DNA from: Rugalucina vietnamica
Lineage: Eukaryota > Mollusca > Bivalvia > Lucinida > Lucinidae
Reading direction: 5' to 3'
DNA length: 64,000 nt
Assembly: GCA_964017185.1 (NCBI GenBank)
Contig: OZ024870.1
Coordinates: 26,869,621-26,933,620, forward strand
Shown in pieces: positions 44,119 through 56,500 of this stretch. The position numbers and the translations under genes are program-made. Each line of letters opens with the position of its first letter. Position 1 is the first letter of the stretch. Below the pieces are notes generated by a model. The model was not told the DNA's origin. It did no database searches and was given only the letters and a program-made list of their open reading frames with translations.

Positions 44119-46620
44119 TGAACCCAAAACGACGAACACTGGCACCCACACGAAAACTGGCCCAGTCTGGGGCAGCAAAACATTTCAAATCTAGCAACGT
44201 GTAAACCGATGATACTACTGACATTATGGTTATTTTATTTGATAGGGATTTATTTGAACTACCTTTCTTTCTTCCAGGAAGATTTGAAATTGACACCCTC
44301 AAGAGTTTCGTCGGTAAACATTTTAGAAATAAACTGCTCTATCAGCTTGACATTTTGGTATTTGTTTACATCGAGTTGGTATTATTAACGATACGAATGA
44401 CATTGTAAAACGTTAATGCGGATAAGATATAAAAGCCGGTACTAGCATAATGATACCGGAATTTATAAACATTTAGCATTCTGGTCAACTCGTACCTCCT
44501 GCCCGAGCCTCTGTCAGTTCGGGTAAGGAACTTTGGCCATTTTCCAGTCATCTTTTAAATCGGTCAATTATCTAAAAATTTGTGTGCCCAATAGCATCAC
44601 AATGGTCTGAAAAAAAAGTTTTGTTTTTTTACCAAACCAAGGTTCTAGCACTGTCATGACTGTTACTCCTGTTCATTGGAAAAGGTCCCTCAGGACCTTT
44701 TCCACAGTGTTTACTTTGAATATGAAGAAAATGGTACCCATGATCGACTGCTCTCTCTCAATTACGCGTTTTGTCATATAAAGCGCTTAATAAAAACTAG
44801 TGAACCCGTCTATGTTGACTAGACAGTTCACCGCAAACAATTTAATTTATCCGTTGTTGACACTCCCTGTCAAAAAGCGGTAAATATCTAGCAAGCAGTC
44901 TCGATCGTGGCGACTTCTTATCATAGCGCATCTAAGTTAAGATCGTAGATACCCTGATGAGGGGTACAGAAACTATAGGAACTCTATACGGCTGACTTTT
45001 AGTCCATCACATCGGCCCCATGGGTCTCTTTCCGGTAGTGTGGCTGCAAGTCAAAATTCAGAACTCTGTCACAAATTGACTGCACTGCAAAATGGTTTTC
45101 TACACTGTGACATATCGACATATTTGATTGTAATCGTGTTCTCTTTAGAATTAGCTTTGATTCTGTAACATCAGAAATTATAGTCAATGCCTTGAGTGAC
45201 AGATACACACACTGGTCAAGCGTTCATAACAAGAAACGATATTTATACGAAATGAAACGTATGGGATTCGAAATTAATGACAAACCAGAGAATCAACAAC
45301 ACTGAAATCTAGAGCAAAAGGAAGCTCTTATATCAAACTGCTGCTGACCTTTTCATTGGTTTCTTTTTAAAGAAGCCAACTTGTTGTATCTGTGCATGGA
45401 TTATCTATTCTTATTTCATTCATGTTCATTTGTTTTAAGGCGAAAAAATTCGGTATCACGATTTCCCGGAACGGCAAAAACTGCTTATTTTGCTTATACT
45501 GACGACAATATGACGCCTCGTCGAAAATGTTGCATAACTTGGCAAATAGATATACAATATGAACACAATTTTTATTTTTCTTATTTTTACGTTCTCTCTC
45601 GTGGTATTGCATAAACCGAATTCGGTTAAGATGTACACTTTTATCAGAACTTGAGTCGGTGCACCATTTAAATGTAGACGTTTTAGACGTGAAAAGTCTT
45701 GAAAGTCCAGCAAAGTCGTTTTACAAACCCAAGAACATTAGCATTTTGAAACGTAACATTACTGAACTGCATGAAGTTTAAATACTGACATGGGACGAAA
45801 AAATGATAGTGCTTCGTTTCTGGCGTCCGAAGCAACGCCATAGTCCGGGACTATTGTTGGCTTCGGAATAAGAGTGCCTCTATCGATTTTTGTTATCGTA
45901 CGTAGCACTTTCGCTGACGCTCCTGCAGCATTTTTTTGACGTCGACGTCTCTAATGCTTACGTGTTCTAACGATGAAACATTTCAGAAGCGATGCAGTTA
46001 TATTCGGATGCACATCTTCAATCTATTTTCATAACGCAGTCGCATGGCCGAGAAAGGAGCAATGGTATTCTGACGCTTATTTCCCTGGACGTCAAAAACA
46101 TGTTATCCGTATAGACGTTCGTTTCACATTAATAAGGGGCAGTGAAGGTAACAATAGAAACCATTCTTTGTCAAATTGCCATGCCATTCTATCCTTTGAA
46201 TACACTTTTGACCATTTTGACGACCATTACCATTCAAGCATAGATCATTAGCTACAGTGATGCCAATAATTTGGTTTTAAAAATGTGTTCATATGGTCAC
46301 GTGTGGATATCCCACTCTTTCGCTTATGCGTTGGTATTACCAAGGAGACTTTCAGTAACACCGAAAGAAACGATGCCTGATTGTAGGGTTCATAAACAGA
46401 ATGGGCTTTTTGCAAGGGGTGTATGTTTTCAACGGCATGCCAGTTTTCAAGCTGCTGTCTGAATAATTTCATTTCAGCATTTCCGAATGCGCAAAATGTT
46501 ATTAAGCTTAAAAGATATTACCGATACGTGAAATAATTAAAGTTGTTAATCTTGGCAGTATGACATGTCAAACTTGACTGAGGCGTTTGCTTGTTGACGT
46601 TAACTATAGTAATTATAAAG
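44119..46620. other. Unassigned stretch
   Basis: No gene, RNA or clear repeat was recognised in this 2.5-kb stretch between the nested elements and MITE-C copy 3. Small open frames here (for example minus strand 44999-45208) lack splice context or family resemblance. Confidence 0.4.
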
Positions 46621-46625
46621 TATTG

Positions 46626-46800
46626 TCTAACCCTTTTTGGCGAATGGACTTTCACACCGTTATAATTTGGGTTGGTCCACTTCAATTTTTAGGGGCAGCA
46701 GGTGAGATTTTTAATTTTTATTTCATTTTTGACGAAATTCCTCTTAGCCCCATACGGAACGCCGCGTTTGCGGCGTCACATCTGTGGCTATAATGTTGTT
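46626..46800 (+). mobile_element. MITE-C copy 3 (diverged)
   Basis: AACCCTTTTTGGCGAATGGA through CGTCACATCTGTGGCTATAA aligns with the first three quarters of MITE-C copy 2; the right end is missing. Confidence 0.6.
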
Positions 46801-46879
46801 AACTACTAATAGTGTAACGGCAAATTTCCATCTCGGTAGTTGAAGAAGTAAGTAAGTGTCGCATGTATAGCACAGTAAA

Positions 46880-47066
46880 CAAGCATGCTTTTCCATCGAC
46901 GGGGTTTAGCTGTTGCTTGGTTCGGCTGTACGCTACACTTGGTGACAGCGGTGGGATGTTTTTCTCCGCTGTGCAACGTGATCATATTAGAGCATGCTTT
47001 TCCACTGACGGGGTTTAGCTGTTGCGGTGGTCAGCTCACGTTACATTTGGTGGCAGCGGTGGGATA
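46880..47066 (+). repeat. Direct repeat ending in GGTGGCAGCGGTGGGAT
   Basis: The phrase GCATGCTTTTCCAYYGACGG and GGTTTAGCTGTTGC occur at about 46882 and 46992, each followed by ACATTTGGTGGCAGCGGTGG or a close variant. The last phrase resembles LTR/primer-binding junctions of some Ty3 elements, so these may be LTR-end relics; no coding part is nearby. Confidence 0.5.
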
Positions 47067-47175
47067 ATGACAACTGCCGACTGGAGTTGCCTTACCCATG
47101 TAGTTCCCAGGCCAAGACGAATCTTTTCGTTAAAGGTGTGCTATAAATAGATATGCAAATTTCCATCCAAAAGGG

Positions 47176-47230
47176 GGTTTCTTTCTTTCTTTCTTTCTTT
47201 CTGTCTTTCTTTCTCTCTTTCGTTCTTTCT
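47176..47230 (+). repeat. (CTTT)n microsatellite
   Basis: A pure to slightly interrupted CTTT repeat, about 55 bp, downstream of the CBM2-like gene. Confidence 0.9.
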
Positions 47231-47418
47231 AACTTATCCTAAGTCGAGGGCTATATCGAAACCGTGTCGATAAACTGGATTGTCCAAAAATTCAGCTAGT
47301 TTTTGAAAACATTATTTTTAAGTTTCGGGAAACGAATATTTTAATAATTTTTAATACAAACAGGTCTGGAGCAGATTAGAGACAATATCAAGTGAAAATT
47401 TACTAGTTAATAACTGGA

Positions 47419-47424
47419 TTTATT
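47419..47424 (-). terminator. Probable polyadenylation signal of the CBM2-like gene
   Basis: TTTATT on the + strand reads AATAAA on the minus strand, about 130 bases after the TAA stop at 47553. Confidence 0.5.
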
Positions 47425-47552
47425 TTGGAATGACGAACTGCAAAAAAGAAGTACAAAACGAATATGGAACAAACAAGATCCACTTCTTGTTGGTGGAGTC
47501 GTCGAAGGCGTCATTCCACTGAGTATAGGTCCCGCGGTGCTTTTTCAGTTAT

Positions 47553-50500
47553 TTACCAACCCAGCTCACTAAAGCAACGCCCATGAGGGAGTGTTGATCC
47601 GATATACGACACTTCAAACTCGTATTTAAAGGTATTTTCTGAGAGTGGGTAGGTATTGGTCGAATATTTCCATAGTCCGTTGACGTCATCAGCATCAATC
47701 CTGGTCATGTTATAGTCCTGAAGTGAAAGAAGCTCGAATTTTATAAACATGTACATATATAAATGTTAAGGCCCTGACATATGGAGCATTGTGAAATAAA
47801 TAGGCTGCTGGTGTCTCCCGGTAAAGCTTATAAACGACTGACCGACCACCTGATTTATGCGGTTGGACCGCTTAGAAGGTCTAGTCCTGCCAGGGGAAGT
47901 GGCTTAATCCAACGACAGAAGTTGTTTACAAAATATTATGATTATATTTTTAAGCACATTTCGCTTGTCGTGACATTCAAATGTTTTGTATAACGGTTCC
48001 ATATGATAAAATGGAGACAACGTATCGACATGAAACAAACAAACAATATCTGTGTTATTGTACAATTTAATAGTCATTACCTCTAAATCGAGAGTTGGTT
48101 TATCCCAGGTGATATCCACTGTGAGACCATTCACAGACACGTCTGTACTGAGCGGGAACACGCACTGTCCCTTCATACGTCTCACATCACCAGAAACCAA
48201 CCAGCTGTCCAGCGTCTGTACTTCTACATTCTGGCAGTTGTCTGTGTGGATCAATAAAATATTTTACTTATATAGAGAAAGCCAGATAGAGATTTGCATG
48301 TACTTATCCAAACTTCTAAGCTACCATCTTAAATCACTATCTAATAGTATCTCAACATCTTATACAAATAGTTTAAAGCAAATGTTGTGCTTTCGCATTA
48401 TTTTCACCGGAAACATGATGAGGGGAGTCTAGAAATCGTGTTATTCCCAATAATTACAAAAAATATGAAATTGAAATAATTTCTGGATCAAAACATTCGC
48501 ACACACGTGGACAAAATTTATAGGGCACCAAAACCCTCTGAATAGTGCCTTTTGGAATGGTATATTAGAGAGTTGTGTATGCTAGCAAGCTTTTCGGAAA
48601 TCGCCAAAACAGCGAATTCATACATTTCTATTCATCATGAAATTTATTTATATGACATTTAGCCTAGAGTTTTCTGACATGTTTTCTGATTCTGCCAGCA
48701 TCAAGATGATTGATAAAGAATCAGAACTGGCCCTGTCAGTCTATTAAAATATCTTAAACACATTGAGAACGTTTGCCAAGACGTTCGAAATGTTTCTGCC
48801 ACTCAAACCTGGCTCTCCTGTTACTGGAGGTCGTTGAGTAGTTGTCTGGGGCGTTTGTGTTGGCTGTTGGGTAGTTTCTGGATTGTAGGCTTTCAAAGTG
48901 CTGTGACATGTGACATCTGGTATCTGATTGCCGGCGACAGTTGCTTGGAAAAAGTACACCTCCGTCGAGCAGTCAAGCAAGTAACGATTTGTCATTGAGA
49001 ACCTGGTGCCTGATGAAATAGTCGGATCTGGAGTTGTCTGCTCCCAACGCCAGTACTGAAATAAATTGTCGCAACAAAACAACTAATACATTTTCTGAGT
49101 AAATATGTCTCTGCTAAATACTGGTAAAATATTACACTCTTAGCGCACTTAAAATCATTAGTGCTAAGATGGCCAACACTATTTTAGCCATGTGAATCAG
49201 AAATACATTTTTCACCATATGGATTTTGCATAATGTAGTATTATTTAATAAAATTTGACCTTTGTATAAGATGACAGATCTGCACTCTTCTTTGTACAGA
49301 AACTCAGATTGTATAACTCATTTATTTATGCATTTGTCTACCTTTAATGACGTGACAGCCATTCCGAATACGAGGTTGAATGATTCCGTAAATGGTTCTG
49401 CATTAGACTGAACTTCGAACCTGAACATGCCTTCAAATCGGATACCTTCGGGAACGGTCCATGAGCTAATAAGTCTCATTTTCTGAGAAAATGGTGCTGC
49501 AGAAGAAGAAAAAGAAACACACAGTGAATACAAATATAACAGACATGACAGTCATATCGGCAAAGGAATGGAAAATAATAATCTGAATTTTATGATAGGA
49601 ACTTGTATTTCTAGAAAGTGGACGCACTATTACCTGCACTCTCAAAAATAAAAGACAATACCAAGTAAGACAAGAAAGTCGTACCTGGCTCCATTGTTGT
49701 TGGTGGCTGTTGAGTGGTTGCAGGGGCTTGTGTAGTTTCTGGGTTTTGTGTGGTTTGTGGTGGTTGTGTAGGCTGTTGGGTAGTGGGAGGATTGGAGGCC
49801 TTCAAAGTGCTGTGACATGTGACATCCGGTATCTGGTTACCGGCGACCGTTGCTTGGAAAAAGTACACCTCCGTCGAGCAGTCAAGCAAGTAACGATTTG
49901 TCATTGAGAACCTGGTGCCAGATGTAATAGTTGGATCTGGAGTTGTCTGCTCCCAACGCCAGTACTGGAATAAATTGTCGCAACAAAACAAATAATACAT
50001 TTTCTGGGTAAATATGTCTCTGCTAAATACTGGTAAAATATTACACTCTTAGCGCACTTTAAATCATTAATGCTAAGATGACCAACACTATTTTAGCCAT
50101 GTGAATCAGAAATACATTTTTCATCATATGGATTTTGCATAATGTAGTATTATTTCATAAAATCTGACCTTTGTATAAGATGACAGATCTGCACTCTTCT
50201 TTGTACAGAAACTCAGATTGTATTACTCATTTATTTATGCATTTGTCTACCTTAACTGACGTGACAGCCATTCCGAATACGACGTTGAATGATTCCGTAA
50301 ATGGTTCTGCATTAGACTGAACTTCGAACCTGAACATGCCTTCGAAGCGGATACCTTCTGGAACGGTCCATGAGCTAATAAGTCTCATTTTCTGAGAAAA
50401 TGGTGCTGCAGAAGAAAGGAGAAACGCACAGTTAAACAACAAATATGACAGTCATATTTTTTGAATGGAAAAGAATAATCTGAATTTTATGATAGGAACT

Positions 50501-53500
50501 AGTATTTCTAGAAAGTGGACGCACTATTACCTGCACTCTCAAAAATAAAAGACAATACCAAGTAAGACAAGAAAGTCGTACCTGGCTCCATTGTTGTTGG
50601 TGGCTGTTGAGTGGTCGCAGGGGCTTGTGTAGTTTCTGGGTTTTGTGTGGTTTGTGGTGGTTGTGTAGGCTGTTGGGTAGTGGGAGGTTTGGAGGCCTTC
50701 AAAGTGCTGTGACATGTGACATCCGGTATCTGGTTACCGGCGACCGTTGCTTGGAAAAAGTACACCTCCGTCGAGCAGTCAAGCAAGTAACGATTTGTCA
50801 TTGAGAACCTGGTGCCTGATGTAATAGCTGGATCTGGAGTTGTCTGCTCCCAACGCCAGTACTGGAATACATTGTCGCAACACAAAAAAAAAAATAAACA
50901 TTTTCTGGGTAAATATGTCTCTGTTAAACACTGGTAAAATATTACACTCTTAGCGCAATTAAAATCTTTAAGGGACCGCGGAGACGTAGTGGTAGAGCAT
51001 CGGACTCCGAATCGAGAAGTCCTGGGTTCGAACCCCACGTGCAGCACCGCGTTGTGTCCTTAAGCAAAGCATATTAACTCCCTACAGTACTGGTTAAACC
51101 CAGGAAGGGTTTGCTCCATCCCGACATGACTGAAAAATTGTTGATTCGGACGTTAAGTCTCAATACAAACAAAACTTAAAATCTTTAATGCTAAAATGAC
51201 CAACACTATTTTAGCCATGTGAATCAGAAATACATTTTTCACCATATGGATTTTGCATAATGTAGTATTTTTCATAAAAATTGACCTTTGTATAAGATGA
51301 CAGAACTGTTCTCTTCTTTGAACAGGAACTCAGATGTTGTACAACTCATTATTTATGCATTTGTCTACCTTAAACGATGTGACAGCCATTCCGAATACGA
51401 CGTTGAATGATTCTGTAAATGGTTCTGCATTAGACTGAACTTCAAACCTGAACATGCCTTCGAACCGGGTACCTTCTGGAACGGTCCATGAGCTAATAAG
51501 TCTCATTTTCTGAGAAAATGGTGCTGCAGAAGAAGAAAAAGAAACACATAGTGAATACAACAAATATGACAGTCATATCGGCAAAGGAATGGAAAATAAT
51601 AATCTGAATTTTATGATAGGAACTTGTATTTCTAGAAAGTGGACGCACTATTACCTGCACTCTCAAAAATAAAAGACAATACCAAGTAAGACAAGAAAGT
51701 CGTACCTGGCTCCATTGTTGTTGAAGGCTGTTGAGTGGTCGCAGGGGCTTGTGTAGTTTCTGGGTTTTGTGTGGTTTGTGGTGGTTGTGTAGGCTGTTGG
51801 GTAGTGGGAGGATTGGAGGCCTTCAAAGTGCTGTGACATGTGACATCCGGTATCTGGTTACCGGCGACCGTTGCTTGGAAAAAGTACACCTCAGTCGAGC
51901 AGTCAAGCAAGTAACGATTTGTCATTGAGAACCTGGTGCCAGATGTAATAGCTGGATCTGGAGTTGTCTGCTCCCAACGCCAGTACTGGAATAAATTGTC
52001 GCAACACAAAAAAAAATAAACATTTTCTGGGTAAATATGTCTCTGCTAAATACTGGTAAAATATCACACTCTTAGCGCACTTAAAATCTTTAACGTTAAA
52101 ATGACCAACACTATTTCAGCCATGTGAATCAAAAATACCCCAGATAGCACGTATACATTGGCCCTCCATTGGCCCATCGGACGACGCACGATTGGCCCAT
52201 GGTTTTAAATCTTGAATGGGCCAACGTAGCGTTTGCTCATCGGCCCATCTTTGGCCCATAACATTGGCTCGACATTGGGCCAATCATGGCTGAGGTTTTG
52301 CATTTATTGTTGGCCAATCACTGTTTGAATGTGCTCATTACAAGCTATCGACGATGTATTTCTATTGCATATGTCCACTCGGTACAGTTTCTTGATCTGC
52401 AGCACCATGGTGACAGTCCATCTTGGTCTCTTCTCTTTGGAGAAGGTAAACTCTTCATTTTTCGTTTTCTCTGTGCTGTATACTTTGACGACTGGTCTTC
52501 TGAAAACAAACGAATAAATACAGTACCTTGTATAAAAACATAAACTAGCCTCATTTATGCAACATTTTCACGCACGTATTTTAGCTCATAAAGGAATAGC
52601 TATTGAAGAAATACATGTTAAAACTAAAACCTCTTTGTTGCAACGAAGTATATAAAACAATGAAGTACATAATATGAAATCAATTATATTTTCGCATCCG
52701 CCTTAAATAAGATGGAGAAATGAGCTTAATAAGTATTTGCAAAATAATAAATAAAACTTACCTTCTAAACCTCAGAGTGTCTGTTTCTTAACATACAAAA
52801 CTGACTTCTCTAGAACTTCATGCGAAACACCTGTTAATAATTCTCACATGCCTGAGAAATTTTCTCGTTGCTATGACAACTGATTTGCTCTTGTACTCTG
52901 GCCGGAGCAGCGAAGCAAATAATAAACCACAATATTATGATGTTACAGTGAAAAGATGTTAACTTCAATTTTGCTCCCATTGCTTTATTACTAAATATTT
53001 ACAGAATAGATATAGAGTAAATTTAAATGGCCTGGTCAAGGAAGTAACTGCTAATGAAGATAATGGTTTTAAGATCATTGATGTTGATTTACATATAAAT
53101 CATAATAATTATTTATGATTGATATATAAATTGAAAGTACGAGGAAACTGGACTGTTTATTAAGTCTCTTTATTGAATAAGATTTAAAGACAATTAATCG
53201 ACTACAAATTAATTAACACCGGTCAGTATTTAATCATATACGAATCGGCCAATGATATGCCAACCATCGGCCAACGGAAAGTGTACACAACAAGTTTATA
53301 TTTATTTTCTTAGGCTCGTTTGTATCTTGTACATACACTTGTCATACAGGGTCACTACAGTTAACACTTTCCTTAAATATATGTCAAGTCGAACTTAAAC
53401 TATTATGCATTAATGTCATCCAAACTGCTAAACTATTAAAAAAACTTTTTCTATCCCAGCTGGCACACAACATCAACGAACGTTGTGTGTCTGCTGGGTA

Positions 53501-56500
53501 TAAGTGCATCGTTTATTACAATGGCTAACAAATATTGGGCCACTCTTGTTTCTGTGAAAGAATATCACTTTCATGATCCGTTGCAGTAACAGATCGTTTG
53601 CCAAAATTGGGCCAACGTCGGCAAATATTGCATGTGAATGCACAACTACACCAACATTGGCCCAATCATGTACATGCGACCGCAACCAAACGCCAATTAC
53701 CCAATCAATATGCAATGTTGGCCCAATGATATTTGCTATCTGGGACATTTTTCATCATATGGATTTTGCATAATGTAGTACATGTATTATGTTTAAAAAA
53801 AAAAGGACCTTTGTTTAAGATGACAGGATAGCGCACTTCTTTGTACTGGAACTCAGATGTTGTATAACTCATTTATTTACGCATTTGTCTACCTTAAACG
53901 ATGTGACAGCCATTCCGAATACGACGTTGAATGATTCTGTAAATGGTTCTGCATTAGACTGAACTTCGAACCTGAACATGCCTTCGAACCGGATACCTTC
54001 TGGAACGGTCCATGAGCTAATAAGTCTCATTTTCTGAGAAAATGGTGCTGCGGGAGGACAAAAAGAAACACACAATGAATACAAATACACCAAATATGAC
54101 AGTCATATTTGCAATGGAATGGAAAAAGAATAATTCTAAATTTTATGATAGGAACCAGTATTTCTAGAAAGTGGACATACCATTACCTGCACTTTCAAAA
54201 GTAAAAGAATACAAATCAAGTGAGAAAAAAATCAGAAGCACATAACGACTTTACATGTATTTGAAATAGAAAGTCGAACCTGGCTCCATTGTTGTTGGTG
54301 GCTGTTGAGTGGTTGCAGGGGCTTGTGTAGTTTCTGGGCTTTGTGTGGTTTGTGGTGGTTGTGTTGGCTGTTGGGTAGTGGGAGGATTGGAGGCCTTCAA
54401 AGTGCTGTGACACGTGACATCTGGTATCTGGTTACCGGCGACCGTTGCTTGGAAAAAGTACACCTCAGTCGAGCAGTCAAGCAAGTAACGATTTGTCATT
54501 GAGAACCTGGTGCCTGATGTAATAACTGGATCTGGAGTTGTCTGCCCCCAACGCCAGTACTGAAATAAAATGTCGAAACACAATGACTAATACATTTTGA
54601 GGTAATATGCAATATAATATTACACTAAGCACTTAAAATAACAATTTTAGCCATGTGAATCAGAAATTCCTTTTGCACCATAAGGATTTGCATAAAAGAA
54701 GTATTTTTAATAACAAATGACCTTTGCATAAGATGACTAGACTGTCCTCTTCTTTGTACAGGAACTCGGATTTTGCACATCTCATGATTTATGCATTTGG
54801 TTACCTTAAATGATGTGACAGCCATTCCGAAACTGACATTGAATGATTCTGTAAATGGTCCTGCATCAGACCCAACTTCGATAAAATGACAGGACTGTTC
54901 TCCTCTTTGTACTAGAACTCAGATGTTGTACAACTTATTTATTTATGCATTTGTCTACCTTAAATGACGTGATAGCCATTCCGAATACGACGTTGAATGA
55001 TTCTGTAAATGGTTCTGCATTAGACTGAACTTCGAAACTGAACATGCCTTCGAACCGGATACCTTCTGGAACGGCCCATGAGCTAATTAGTCTTATTTTC
55101 TGAGAAAATGGTGCTGCAGAAGAAAGGAGAAACACACAGTGAATACAAATACAACAAATATGACAGTAATATCGGCAAAGGAATGGAAAAGTATACTTCT
55201 GAAATTTATGATAGGAACTAGTATTTCGAGAAAGTGCCAGGATGCACTGTTACCTGCACTCTCAAAAATAAAAGACAATACTAAGGAAAAAAGAAAGTCG
55301 TACTTGGCTCCATTGTTGTTGGAGGCTGTTGAGTGGTTGCAGGGGCTTGCGTAGTTTCTGGGTTATGTGTGGTTTGTGGTGGTTGTGTAGGCAGTTGGGT
55401 AGTGGGAGGATTGGAGGCCTTCAAAGTGCTGTGACATGTGACATCCGGTATCTGGTTACCGGCGACCGTTGCTTGGAAAAAGTACACCTCCGTCGAGCAG
55501 TCAAGCAAGTAACGATTTGTCATTGAGAACCTGGTGCCAGATGTAATAGCTGGATCTGGAGTTGTCTGCTCCCAACGCCAGTACTGGAATAAATTGTCGC
55601 ATCAGAACAAATAATACATTTTCTGGGTAAATGTGTCTCTGCTAAATACTGGTAAAATATTACACTCTTAGCGCAATTAAAATCTTTAATGCAAAAATGA
55701 CCAACACTATTTTAGCCATCAGAAATACATTTTTCATCATATGGATTTTGCATAATGTAGTATTATTATGTTTTAAAAAAGGACCTTTGTTTAAGATGAC
55801 AGGATAACGCACTTCTTTGTACTGGAACTCAGATGTTGTACAACGCATTTATTTATGCATTTGTCTACCTTAAACGATGTGACAGCCATTCCGAATACGA
55901 CGTTGAATGATTCTGTAAATGGTTCTGCATTAGACGGAACTTCGAACCTGAACATGCCTTCGAACCGGGTACCTTCTGGAACGGTCCACGAGCTTATAAG
56001 CCTCATTTTCTGAGAAAAGGGTGCTGCAGAAGAAAGAAGAAACGCACAGTTAATCCATTGAAGTTTATAATACAACAAATATGCCTGTCATATTTGTAAG
56101 GGAATAGAAAAAATCTGAATTTTATTATAAGGAGAAAGAGTTTTCGGCTTTCGGAAGAACTGCAGATCTCATAGATCCAAAATCAAACACGCAGTTACAT
56201 GGCAGGATATAGTATTCCTAGAAGTTGTATGCACAATTACCGGCATTAACATATAAGACAACTCCAGGTATGAAAAACTTAAGAAGCACATTTTTACTAT
56301 GCTTTTTAAATGGAAAGTCGAACCTGGCTCCATTGTTGTTGGTGGCTGTTGAGTGGTTGCAGGGGCTTGTGTAGTTTCTGGGTTTTGTGTGGTTTGTGGT
56401 GGTTGTGTAGGCTGTTGGGTAGTGGGAGGATTGGAGGCCTTCAAAGTGCTGTGACATGTGACATCCGGTATCTGGTTACCGGCGACCGTTGCTTGGAAAA

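Noticed and set aside
44999..45208. Minus-strand 69-residue frame starting MYLSLKALTI
   Set aside because: Composition is protein-like, but no homology, promoter or splice context was seen; too short to call.
50972..51050. Functional tRNA gene (A and B boxes present)
   Set aside because: It does not fold into a full cloverleaf by eye, is followed by a SINE body and CAAA tail, and is flanked by a target duplication. The same holds for 11790-11989 and 26016-26346.
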